Assembly (NCBI RefSeq): GCF_034259325.1
Contig: NZ_JAXIVS010000021.1
Coordinates: forward strand, 62,001-126,000
Direction of reading: 5' to 3'
DNA: 64,000 bases
Source of the DNA: Hyalangium ruber
Lineage (GTDB): Bacteria > Myxococcota > Myxococcia > Myxococcales > Myxococcaceae
Numbering within the stretch: position 1 is the first letter of the stretch; the number at the start of each line of letters is the position of its first letter. The position numbers and the translations under genes are program-made. This document shows, in pieces, positions 1 to 7,296 of the stretch. The notes under the pieces were generated by a model. The model was not told the origin of the DNA, did no database searches, and saw nothing but the letters and a program-made list of their open reading frames with translations.

Positions 1-1
1 C

Positions 2-1114
2 CTCTTCAAGGTGCACCTGTACGCGGGCCTCACGGTGGGCGCCGTCCTCGTCGTGACGGGCCTGACGGGCGCGGTGCTGGTGTTCGAAGAGGAGCTGGAA
101 GGGGCCCTGGATCCCGAGGTGCGGCGGGTGGTGCCCGGCCCGGAGCGGGTCCCCTTCTCCCAGGTGCTCGCGGCGGTGGTGGAGAACCAGGGCGGAACCC
201 AGCCGCGCATGTTGCGAATCCCCGAGCGCCACGATGCGCCCATCGAGGCCTGGATGGGGGGAGGACGCGACGCGGTGAAGGTCTACGTCAACCCCTACAC
301 CGCGCAGGTGCTGGGCTCCCGCAATCCAAGTGACAGCGTGGTGGGCATCGTCCGAGACCTGCACATCCGCCTGCTCGCGGGAAAAGCGGGGGAGACGGTG
401 GTGGGCGGACTGGGCGTGGCCCTGCTGCTGCTGAGCGTGACGGGGATCATCGTCTGGTGGCCGGGGCGGCGGAAGCTGGCCGAGGGCTTCAAGGTGCGCC
501 GCCCCCTGCGCTGGCGGCGCGGCAACTTTGATCTGCACAAGGTGAGCGGAGCAGTCACCTTGGTGTTCCTGCTGCTCGCGGGGCTGACGGGGACGGCGCT
601 GGTGTTCCCCGCGCCCTTCCAGTGGATGCTGAAGCCGCTCCAGGCCAGCACGCCCAAGGCCACGCCGACGCCGCCAGGGCCTGCCACGGGCGAGCCGCTG
701 TCGCTGGACGCGCTGATGGCCGTGGCGTCCCGGACGATGCCCGGCGCCCACCCCACCCGCATCGAGCTCCCCGCCACGCCGGATGCGGCGCTCAAGGTGC
801 GCATGCGCTTTCCGCAGGAGCCCCACCCCAACGGGATGAGCTTCGTGTTCGTGGATCGCCACAGCGGCGCGGTGCTGTACGCGGAGAGCGCGTTGAAGGC
901 CTCCGCGGCCTCGCGGCTGATGGCGCTGCGCTACCCGATTCACATTGGCCAGATCGGCGGCATGGTGACGCGAGTGCTGGCGGTGCTCACCGGGCTGTCG
1001 TTGGTGGGCCTCTTCTTCACGGGACTCTTCCTCTGGCACGCGCGGACCCGAGCCACTCCGGCCCCGCGGCCCGCGCAGAGCTCTACCCCTCCCACTCAGC
1101 CCAGCATGAGCTGA
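2..1114 (+). CDS. PepSY-associated transmembrane protein (5'-truncated)
   Basis: Inner-membrane PepSY_TM family protein, a group often encoded beside siderophore receptors and thought to reduce ferric siderophores or help release iron. The reading frame is open to the window edge and the residues before the first GTG (LFK then VHLYAG) match the conserved start of the family's first helix, so the true start lies outside the window. Hydrophobic segments lie near residues 8-28, 135-155, 180-203 and 330-350, with PepSY-like periplasmic regions between them and a Pro/Ser-rich tail. It ends 41 bases before the TonB-dependent receptor gene on the same strand, which supports an iron-uptake operon. 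The substrate cannot be told from sequence. Confidence 0.88.
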   Translation, partial: LFKVHLYAGLTVGAVLVVTGLTGAVLVFEEELEGALDPEVRRVVPGPERVPFSQVLAAVVENQGGTQPRMLRIPERHDAPIEAWMGGGRDAVKVYVNPYTAQVLGSRNPSDSVVGIVRDLHIRLLAGKAGETVVGGLGVALLLLSVTGIIVWWPGRRKLAEGFKVRRPLRWRRGNFDLHKVSGAVTLVFLLLAGLTGTALVFPAPFQWMLKPLQASTPKATPTPPGPATGEPLSLDALMAVASRTMPGAHPTRIELPATPDAALKVRMRFPQEPHPNGMSFVFVDRHSGAVLYAESALKASAASRLMALRYPIHIGQIGGMVTRVLAVLTGLSLVGLFFTGLFLWHARTRATPAPRPAQSSTPPTQPSMS

Positions 1115-1155
1115 GCCCTCTCCTCTCCCTTCTCACCCCCCTTGGAACATCGTCC

Positions 1156-3456
1156 ATGAGTTCTCCTCGCGACCCGCGCCGCCTGGCGCCCCGTGTGGCC
1201 ATCTTCCTGATCACGCTGTCCTCCCCTCCTCTCTGGGCACAGGAACTCCCCGCGGCACCTTCCACCGAGACAGCTCCCGCCGAGCCCGCTGCCGAGGCTC
1301 CTGCCCCTGCGCCCGCTCCCGCCCCCACGGCGGTGCCCGCGCCCACGGCCGTGCCCGCCCCGGAGCAGCAGGCCCAGACGCCCAAGGACGCCGCGTTCTC
1401 CGAGGACATGATGGTGACGGCCACGCGGAAGCCGGAGAACATCGCCACCATCCCGGGCTCCGTGACGGTCGTCTCCCACGAGGAGCTCGTGACCCAGGCC
1501 CAGATCTCCCAGCGGAACCTGGGCGACACGTTGGGCAAGCTCGTCCCGGGCCTGGCCCCGGGCAGCCAGAGCGCCAGCACCTTTGGCCAGACGCTGCGTG
1601 GCCGCAACGTGCTGGTGCTGATCGACGGCGTCCCCCAGTCCTCGGTGCGCAGCGTGCAGCATGACCTGCTGGGCATCGACCCGTCGGCGGTGGAGCGGAT
1701 CGAGGTGGTGCGCGGCACCACGGCCATCTACGGCGAGGGCGCCTCGGGTGGCATCATCAACGTCATCACGCGCGCGCCCCAAGGGGACCAGGGACTGAAG
1801 CTCACCACGGACCTCCAGGTGGAGAGCTCTCCCCGCAGCTTCTCCTCGGGCCTGGGCGGCACGCTCTCCCAGTCCGTGGATGGCTCGCTGGGGAAGATCG
1901 TGAGCTACGGCCTGACGGGCTCCTTCTCGCGCACCGGCGGCTACTTCGACGCGCAGGGTGATCGCATCCCGGCCGATCCGCATGGACAGGGAGGCCTGGC
2001 GGACACCAACGGCTTCAATCTCTTCGGCAAGGTGGGCGTGCGGCTCACGCCCGAGCAGCGCCTGCGCTTCAGCGCCAACTACTACCAGGGCGAGCAGGAC
2101 ACCCGCTACACGTCAGACCCCTCGGTGAAGACGGCGCCCCCGCTCTCGCAGAAGGCGCTGTCGCTGGAAGGGCTGGAGCTGTCGGATCCGCAGGGCACGC
2201 GCAACGCCGTGCTCTCGCTCACCTACGATCACGACCAGGTGCTGAACAGCACGCTGCACGCGCAGCTCTACTACCGCGACCACGAGTCGCGCTTCTTCCC
2301 CTTCGATGGACGCGCCTTCGCGGCCATGGGTGGCAACATCACCCAGTCGCGCCTGGCGACCCAGAAGGCCGGTGGCCGGCTGGAGATGGGCACCCCGCTC
2401 CCCTTCGGGCTGGATGTGCTGTGGGGCCTGGACGCCTCGCGGGAGAACACCTCGCAGCCCGTCACGCTGATGGATCAGCAGCTGTTCGCCGAGAGCAGCG
2501 GGCGGGCCTTCCAGTCGGTGGGCGAGAGCATGTGGGTGCCGGAGATGGCGCTCTCCACCGTGAGCCTCTTCACCCAGCTCGAGTGGAAGGCGCTCTCGCT
2601 GCTGTCCCTGCGCGCGGGCGTGCGCTACGAGCACACCGGACTGAACGTGGATGACTATTCCACGCTGGCGGGGGACGCCATCGAGGGCGCGTCGCTGTCC
2701 TTCAACCGGGCGCTCCTCAACGCGGGCGTGGTGGTCGGAGGGGCGCAAGGCATCAACGCGTTCGCGAATGTCTCGCAGGGCTACTCGCTGCCGGACGTGG
2801 GGCTCATCCTGCGCGGCGCGCCGGCCGGCTCCAGCGTGGCCACGCTCAACACCGCGCCGCAGGCGGTGGACCTGCTGGAGGTGGGCGTGCGCGGCAACTG
2901 GGAGTCGGTGCAGAGCTCGCTGTCCCTCTATTACAACCGCTCCGACCTGGGCACGAGCTCCGGAGGCCTCAGCGCCCCGGTGATTCGCGCGCCCGAGCGC
3001 GTGTACGGAATGGAGGCCACGGTGGACGTGCAGCCCATGGAGCGGCTGAACCTGGGCACCACCTTCACGTGGCTGGAGGGCCAGCTCGACAAGCTGGATG
3101 ACGGGAACTACACCTTCCTCAACAGCTACCGGATTCCGCCGCTGAAGGTCACCGGCATCGTGCAGCACGAGACGCTGCCGGGCTGGCACAACATGGTGCA
3201 GCTGGTCTTCTCGGGCCACCGCAACCGCTTCCCCACCAGCACGGCCTATGGGGAGCGCAAGGTGGACAGCTACTTCACGGTGGATCTCTCCACCAGCCTG
3301 AAGGCGGGGCCCGGCCAGCTCCGGGTGAGCGTCGCCAACCTCTTCAACCGGCAGTACTACACCCGTGAGTCCCAGCTGCTGCGCACGGGCGCCAACGACA
3401 GCTATGCCGCGGCGCGCGGCGCCGTGGTGAGCGCCGGCTACACGATGACGTACTGA
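1156..3456 (+). CDS. TonB-dependent outer-membrane receptor (siderophore type)
   Basis: 766-aa outer-membrane receptor for TonB-powered import, probably of an iron-siderophore. The ATG at 1156 is followed by a Sec signal peptide ending LWA-QE, then an Ala/Pro-rich linker with the repeat PTAVPAP, a TonB-box-like stretch (DMMVTATRK), a plug domain (DTLGKLVPGLAPGS, LVLIDGVPQ, IEVVRGTTAIYGEGASGGIINV) and a 22-strand-type barrel. The C-terminus alternates aromatic and polar residues (YTMTY), as expected for barrel insertion. The frame is open far upstream, but that part lies inside the PepSY gene and has no signal peptide, so the longer start is rejected. The neighbouring PepSY gene supports iron uptake; the ligand is unknown. 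Confidence 0.93.
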   Translation: MSSPRDPRRLAPRVAIFLITLSSPPLWAQELPAAPSTETAPAEPAAEAPAPAPAPAPTAVPAPTAVPAPEQQAQTPKDAAFSEDMMVTATRKPENIATIPGSVTVVSHEELVTQAQISQRNLGDTLGKLVPGLAPGSQSASTFGQTLRGRNVLVLIDGVPQSSVRSVQHDLLGIDPSAVERIEVVRGTTAIYGEGASGGIINVITRAPQGDQGLKLTTDLQVESSPRSFSSGLGGTLSQSVDGSLGKIVSYGLTGSFSRTGGYFDAQGDRIPADPHGQGGLADTNGFNLFGKVGVRLTPEQRLRFSANYYQGEQDTRYTSDPSVKTAPPLSQKALSLEGLELSDPQGTRNAVLSLTYDHDQVLNSTLHAQLYYRDHESRFFPFDGRAFAAMGGNITQSRLATQKAGGRLEMGTPLPFGLDVLWGLDASRENTSQPVTLMDQQLFAESSGRAFQSVGESMWVPEMALSTVSLFTQLEWKALSLLSLRAGVRYEHTGLNVDDYSTLAGDAIEGASLSFNRALLNAGVVVGGAQGINAFANVSQGYSLPDVGLILRGAPAGSSVATLNTAPQAVDLLEVGVRGNWESVQSSLSLYYNRSDLGTSSGGLSAPVIRAPERVYGMEATVDVQPMERLNLGTTFTWLEGQLDKLDDGNYTFLNSYRIPPLKVTGIVQHETLPGWHNMVQLVFSGHRNRFPTSTAYGERKVDSYFTVDLSTSLKAGPGQLRVSVANLFNRQYYTRESQLLRTGANDSYAAARGAVVSAGYTMTY

Positions 3457-3478
3457 GCCCTCACGGAAGGCTCAGTAC
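3450..3478. terminator. Bidirectional terminator-like hairpin spanning two stop codons
   Basis: Perfect 10-bp inverted repeat, GTACTGAGCC (3450-3459) and GGCTCAGTAC (3469-3478), with a 9-base loop. Its arms contain the TGA of the receptor gene (3454-3456) and the TGA of the convergent SRPBCC gene (3472-3474). There is no clear U-tract, which is common in high-GC genomes. Confidence 0.6.
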
Positions 3479-4653
3479 ACCCAGGTCTCCACGCCCCGCC
3501 CCGGGACCAGCTCGTCCCGGGAGACGGTCTCGTGCCCCGTCGCCTTGCCCAGCTCCATCAGCGACTTGAGCCGCAGCAGGTCGTCGTCCATCTGCTTCTT
3601 CGGGTCGGCTCCCAGCAGCTTGGCGAACGCGTGCCCGATGAGCCCCGCGGGCGGGTTGTAGGACAGTCGGATGTCCAGCCGCGTCCGACCCTCCCCCAGG
3701 TCCTCGAAGTGGATGATGCCCGCGTTCTCCACCATGGAGCCCTCGACGCTCTTCCACGCGAGCACCCGCCCCGGGTCGAGCCGGGTAATCACCGCGTCCC
3801 ACTCGAAGACGATCCCCGCCGGCCCCCGCACCTTCCAGCGCGAGTGCCCTTCCCCGGTCACCTCCACCTCTTCCACGTGGCTCATGAAGCGCGGGAAGTT
3901 GTGCATCGCCTGCCAGAAGGCGAACACCTCGTTCACCGGCGCCCGCAGGGTGATGTCCTTGTGGAACGTCAGCGCCTCCGGCCCCGCCCCCACGCCCGTG
4001 AGGCGCTTGAGCTCGAGGTTCGTCAGGCTCCGCAGCCCCAGCAGCAAGCTCACCCCTCCCAGCACCGGCGCCGCCTTGCCCCCACGCGAGAGGCCGTACC
4101 CGAGCAGCCCCACGCTCCCGAGCCCCACCAGGAAGCGCGCCGTCGGTGACCAGGAGCGCTGCAGCAACTCGGGGCGGCTCCCCGGCCGCGTCGCATCTCC
4201 CTGGAGATCCGGGTGATGTCCCGCGTGCTCGTGGACCTCGAGATCGTCATCGATCTCCCGCACGCCTCGCACGCGCCGGACGCAGGCGAGCACCCGCTTC
4301 GACTCGCTGGCCAGGATGGGCCCCTTCAGCTCCACCTGGCCGTGACGGCAAGCCACCTGGATGGCTCCGGGATGGGAGCAGACCCGCCCCATCGCCGAGC
4401 GCACCCGCGCCTCCAGCGTCACGTCATCCACGTCCTCGGGGTGGAGCTTGACCCGTCCCCGGTACAGGAGCCCTCGCGCCCGGTGGGACATGTCCCGGCG
4501 CACCACCTCGAACGCACTCCGCACCCCATGCAGGAGGTGCAGGGCCTTCTCCCGGACATGGGCGCGGCGCACCCTGCCGCTGCGCGGATCCGCCCAGTAC
4601 ATCAGCCCCGCTCCGAGCCCCACGCCACCGATTGCCCACCCTGCTCTGGTCAT
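3472..4653 (-). CDS. BON-domain / SRPBCC-domain membrane protein
   Basis: 393-aa protein of unknown exact role. The ATG at 4653 is preceded by a good ribosome site (CAGGAGG), which favours it over an in-frame start 10 codons upstream. Order: an N-terminal hydrophobic Gly-rich segment (about 5-22), a basic region, a BON-like domain (about 75-140), a second hydrophobic region (about 170-210), then a SRPBCC/polyketide-cyclase-like domain (about 235-380) typical of lipid or hydrophobic-ligand binding. Similar BON plus SRPBCC proteins are annotated as membrane-associated cyclase/dehydrase or stress proteins. It converges on the TonB receptor gene and shares a hairpin terminator with it. Function beyond envelope association is inference. 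Confidence 0.8.
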   Translation of the reverse strand: MTRAGWAIGGVGLGAGLMYWADPRSGRVRRAHVREKALHLLHGVRSAFEVVRRDMSHRARGLLYRGRVKLHPEDVDDVTLEARVRSAMGRVCSHPGAIQVACRHGQVELKGPILASESKRVLACVRRVRGVREIDDDLEVHEHAGHHPDLQGDATRPGSRPELLQRSWSPTARFLVGLGSVGLLGYGLSRGGKAAPVLGGVSLLLGLRSLTNLELKRLTGVGAGPEALTFHKDITLRAPVNEVFAFWQAMHNFPRFMSHVEEVEVTGEGHSRWKVRGPAGIVFEWDAVITRLDPGRVLAWKSVEGSMVENAGIIHFEDLGEGRTRLDIRLSYNPPAGLIGHAFAKLLGADPKKQMDDDLLRLKSLMELGKATGHETVSRDELVPGRGVETWVY

Positions 4654-4862
4654 GCGTCTGGCCTCCTGTAGGTCCCCACCCACTCAACGTGAAGGCGCCA
4701 TGTCCACCGAGCAGCAGCCAAGGAAGGGAGCCCCTCCATGACCGTCGCATCGGAAGGGAGACACATGCATTCCGCACCGGGGGTGCGCACCTTGTGAGAC
4801 TCGAACGGGCGGCGAGGAACGGGCCCTGCGCTCGCGCCCCCGCCCGCAGACCCGAGGTGTTC

Positions 4863-5111
4863 ATGCCTGTACAGCAGCCCTCCACGCCTCAAGCGCCCGT
4901 GAAGGAGCCTCAGCCCCAGAAGTCTCCGCAGGTCGAGCCGCCACCACGGCCGACCCCAGAGAAGGACCCACCGTCGAAGATGCCTCCCGAGCGCGATCCG
5001 CCGCCGCCTTCGCCCGAGCCCGGCAAGCCGGTGCCCGATGTGAAGGATCCACCAGTGCCAGGGCAGCCGCCTCGCACGCCCGGCATCATCGCCCAGGCGC
5101 CCCAGGCCTGA
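4863..5111 (+). CDS. Small proline-rich hypothetical protein
   Basis: 82-aa protein dominated by Pro, Glu, Lys and Asp, with repeated P-rich blocks (KEPQPQK, PPPRPTPEKDPP, PPPPSPEPGKP). There is no signal peptide, membrane segment or recognisable domain. The ATG at 4863 begins the low-complexity region. The frame is open upstream but the upstream codons look non-coding. It could be a real intrinsically disordered protein or a chance frame in GC-rich DNA. No neighbour suggests a role. Confidence 0.4.
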   Translation: MPVQQPSTPQAPVKEPQPQKSPQVEPPPRPTPEKDPPSKMPPERDPPPPSPEPGKPVPDVKDPPVPGQPPRTPGIIAQAPQA

Positions 5112-5273
5112 AGCGCGGCAGAGGACAGGGCGACGCCTCGGGTGCTCGGCTGCTCATCGGAGCCCCAGGCCAGCCCTGGCTCCCGCCCTGGTCGTCGTCT
5201 CGGGACGAACATCCATCTTGAGGGAGTTACGCCGCTTGAAGCCGGTCTGGCGGCGCCACGAAAGGACTCGCCC

Positions 5274-6236
5274 GTGCCCAGCAAGCTGAGCAGGTCCGTC
5301 GTCGTCGTCACCGGAGCCTCGAGCGGCATCGGCCGAGCGTCCGCGCTGCGCTTCGCGCGCAAGGGTGCCGCCGTCGTCCTCACCGCCCGCAACGAGCCCG
5401 CGCTGCGCGAGGTGGCCTCCGAGTGCGAACAGCTCGGCGCGCGCACCCTCGTGCTCCCGGCGGACGTCACGGATGAAGCCGCCGTGAAGGAGCTGGCCCG
5501 CATCGTCGTGGCGGCCTTCGGTCGGCTCGATGTCTGGGTCAACAACGCCGCGGTGGCCCTCTTCGCCCGCTTCGAGGACGCGCCACCCGAAGCCTTCCGC
5601 CAGGTCATCGAGACGAACCTCTTCGGCTACGTCCATGGCGCGCGCGCCGCCCTGCCCTACTTCCGCAAGCAGAACGGCGGCGTGCTCATCAACGTCTCCT
5701 CCGTCTTCGGTCCCGGCGGCGCGCCCTACCTCAGCGCCTACATCGCCTCGAAGTACGCCATCCGCGGCTTGTCCTCGTGCCTGCGGCAGGAGAGCCGCGA
5801 CACGGGCATCCACGTCGTCACCGTGCTGCCCGCCTCCGTGGACACCCCGATGTTCCAGCACGCCGCCAACTTCTGCGGCCGCGACGCCCAGCCCCTCGAG
5901 CCCGTCTATCCCGCCGAGCAGGTGGCCCGCGCCATCGTTCGCAGCGCCCTGCGCCCCCGTCGCGAGGTGTTCGTGGGCAAGCCCCGCCGCAGCAAGGGGC
6001 TCCTGAGCAGGGTGTCCCCGTCCCTCGGTGAACGCCGCGCCGCGCGCAAAGAGGGTGAAGCGCGCCGCCCGTCCGCGCTCGCTCCGCCCTCGCCCGGCAA
6101 CCTCTTCGCCCCCATGCCTCCCGCCGAGGTGAGCGGCGGATGGCGCCGCGCGACCTACGTCCGCAAGGGGCTGCTGCTGGGGCTGCTGGCGCTGCCCTTC
6201 CTGATCAGCTGGCGCAGACAGCGGCGGAATTTTTGA
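5274..6236 (+). CDS. Short-chain dehydrogenase/reductase with C-terminal membrane anchor
   Basis: 320-aa NAD(P)-dependent oxidoreductase of the classical SDR family. Visible motifs are the nucleotide-binding TGASSGIG near residue 12, NNAA in the central fold, the catalytic Ser region (INVSSVFG) and YIASK (YxxxK). The GTG start at 5274 follows AAAGGA and puts the Rossmann motif where the family has it. Beyond the roughly 240-residue SDR core there is a basic Pro-rich tail and a terminal hydrophobic helix (LLLGLLALPFLISW) followed by Arg-rich residues, so the enzyme is probably tethered to the inner membrane. The substrate cannot be predicted. It is not obviously in an operon with its neighbours. 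Confidence 0.88.
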   Translation: MPSKLSRSVVVVTGASSGIGRASALRFARKGAAVVLTARNEPALREVASECEQLGARTLVLPADVTDEAAVKELARIVVAAFGRLDVWVNNAAVALFARFEDAPPEAFRQVIETNLFGYVHGARAALPYFRKQNGGVLINVSSVFGPGGAPYLSAYIASKYAIRGLSSCLRQESRDTGIHVVTVLPASVDTPMFQHAANFCGRDAQPLEPVYPAEQVARAIVRSALRPRREVFVGKPRRSKGLLSRVSPSLGERRAARKEGEARRPSALAPPSPGNLFAPMPPAEVSGGWRRATYVRKGLLLGLLALPFLISWRRQRRNF

Positions 6237-6268
6237 CGGGACGCCCAGCCGACCTCCTAATGCCGCCC

Positions 6269-6288
6269 ACAGGCCAGTAGCGGCCTGT
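6269..6288. promoter_or_regulatory. Inverted repeat upstream of the ribbon-helix-helix gene
   Basis: Perfect 7-bp arms ACAGGCC and GGCCTGT with a 6-base spacer, lying 23 bases before the RHH gene start and 32 bases after the SDR stop. It could be an operator for the RHH protein (these commonly autoregulate) or a weak terminator for the SDR gene. Sequence alone cannot decide. Confidence 0.4.
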
Positions 6289-6311
6289 AGCAGCCCTCCA
6301 GGAGGTCCCTG

Positions 6312-6551
6312 ATGCAGGATGGCAATATCAGCCCGCTGACTGCCGACACCGTGTCGGCCCCGGTCGATTCCGGTGAGCGTCGTCCCAGCCCCGAGGCCGA
6401 CGTCGTCTCCACCCACGTCCTCGTCGCCGAGGAGCAGGTGCAGAAGCTCCGCGAGCTGGCTCGGCGCACCCGCATCGCCCAGAGCGAGTACCTCCGCGAG
6501 GCGGTGGAGGATCTGCTCGCCAAGTACGGCCGCACCGGCGGTGAGCCGTGA
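6312..6551 (+). CDS. Ribbon-helix-helix (CopG/Arc-type) DNA-binding protein
   Basis: 79-aa predicted transcriptional regulator or antitoxin. The first 35 residues are polar and disordered. The C-terminal half shows an RHH fold: a short strand (THVLVAEEQ), helix A (VQKLRELARRT), a turn, and helix B (AQSEYLREAVEDLLAKY). The ATG at 6312 is preceded by AGGAGG (6300-6305) at ideal spacing. Its stop overlaps the GTG of the next gene (GTGA), so the two are translationally coupled. The arrangement is that of a regulator or antitoxin with a small partner. No toxin family is recognised downstream. Confidence 0.78.
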   Translation: MQDGNISPLTADTVSAPVDSGERRPSPEADVVSTHVLVAEEQVQKLRELARRTRIAQSEYLREAVEDLLAKYGRTGGEP

Positions 6552-6718
6552 CAGGCGCCACTGCGTCCACCAGCGCCCCCACGCGCACCCGCGACGTGCT
6601 GCCGCTCGCCCTGTCTCGGGACTTCGAGGGCTGGCGTGGCTCGCGCGCTCAGTCGCCCGCCGAGCGGCCGACCTCCATCAAAGAGGCCGTCATCCGCTGG
6701 CTCAACGAAGAGCTGTAA
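6548..6718 (+). CDS. 56-aa hypothetical protein coupled to the RHH gene
   Basis: GTG start overlapping the RHH stop by 4 bases; ends with TAA at 6716-6718. The product has a Ser/Thr/Arg-rich N-terminus, a central DFEGWRGSRAQSP segment and an amphipathic C-terminal helix (SIKEAVIRWLNEEL). There is no signal peptide or membrane helix. The reading frame is clean, uses normal high-GC codons and ends just before a strong hairpin, which argues that it is real. The C-terminal helix resembles the second helix of RHH proteins, so it may be a partner, a second half-site binder or a small effector. Function unknown. Confidence 0.6.
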   Translation: MTGATASTSAPTRTRDVLPLALSRDFEGWRGSRAQSPAERPTSIKEAVIRWLNEEL

Positions 6719-6736
6719 CCCCGCGCCCGTGCAAGC

Positions 6737-6758
6737 CCGGCCCCGTTTGGAGGGCCGG
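6737..6758 (+). terminator. Hairpin terminator after the RHH pair
   Basis: Perfect 7-bp GC-only stem, CCGGCCC / GGGCCGG, with an 8-base loop, 18 bases after the 56-aa gene stop and followed by a G-rich tract ending in TTT. Its position fits a terminator for the two-gene RHH operon. Confidence 0.5.
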
Positions 6759-6804
6759 TGGGGGTTTGGATAGGCTTCCGGCTCCCTTTGCACAGGAGTG
6801 TTGC

Positions 6805-7251
6805 TTGTACCTTCGTCCGCTGTTGCTTGCCGCCGCTGCCGCCGCCGTCACCGGCTGCGCCTCGTCCCCCAAGCCGAACTTCGACGCCATCTACCCCGGC
6901 ATGCACTCGCAGCAGGTGGTGGAGGCGATGCAGGGCGGCCCCTCCCGAGCCCGGGAGTTCGGCGAAGGCTCCACCGCCTGGTACTACGGTGAGGACCAGT
7001 GCGTGCTGATGCGCGAGGACAAGGTGGTGTCCAAGGAGCGCACCCAGGAGAACACCTCCGTGGACGCCGTCGTCGTCTCGCTGAAGAACTCCACGAAGGC
7101 CATGTGCGCGCCCCCCGGCATGGGCGAGGCCCGCAGCGAGCAGGAGATCGACACGCCCATCGGCACCTTCAAGGGCTCCATCGATCCCGCCGCCATCAAG
7201 AACAAGGTCATCGAGACCAAGAAGGAGCTGGTGGGCGACTCGCCCAAGTAG
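6805..7251 (+). CDS. Small outer-envelope lipoprotein (hypothetical)
   Basis: 148-aa predicted lipoprotein. A TTG start at 6805 is chosen because it follows AGGAG at 6-base spacing and immediately gives a short signal peptide with the lipobox VTGC, followed by ASSPK. The mature part begins FDAIYPGMHSQQVVEAMQGGPS, shortened here to the key pattern PGM-x(2)-QQVVEAMQG, which resembles SmpA/OmlA (BamE-like) lipoproteins, where a helix pair is followed by a small beta region (AWYYG, QCVLMREDKVV). The C-terminus is Lys/Glu-rich. BamE-like envelope function is only suggested. It ends just before a terminator hairpin facing a convergent gene. Confidence 0.75.
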   Translation: MYLRPLLLAAAAAAVTGCASSPKPNFDAIYPGMHSQQVVEAMQGGPSRAREFGEGSTAWYYGEDQCVLMREDKVVSKERTQENTSVDAVVVSLKNSTKAMCAPPGMGEARSEQEIDTPIGTFKGSIDPAAIKNKVIETKKELVGDSPK

Positions 7252-7264
7252 CCCCTCCGTGCTT

Positions 7265-7291
7265 CGCCCCTCTTCCGCGAGAGGAGGGGCG
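7265..7291. terminator. Terminator hairpin between convergent genes
   Basis: 11-bp stem CGCCCCTCTTC / GAGGAGGGGCG (one G-T wobble) with a 5-base loop, between the lipoprotein stop (7251) and the convergent UPF0104 gene stop (7297-7299). Likely acts in both directions. Confidence 0.6.
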
Positions 7292-7296
7292 CCGGC

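Noticed and set aside
622-1155. In-frame upstream extension of the TonB receptor
   Set aside because: It runs inside the PepSY gene and would bury the signal peptide that starts at 1156.
1300-1370. Tandem repeat-like GC-rich stretch
   Set aside because: It encodes the Ala/Pro/Val linker of the receptor (PTAVPAP units) and is not a CRISPR or intergenic repeat.
4683-4740. Short ATG frame between the SRPBCC gene and the proline-rich gene
   Set aside because: Only 13 codons (ATG near 4700 to TGA at 4739-4741) and no ribosome site.
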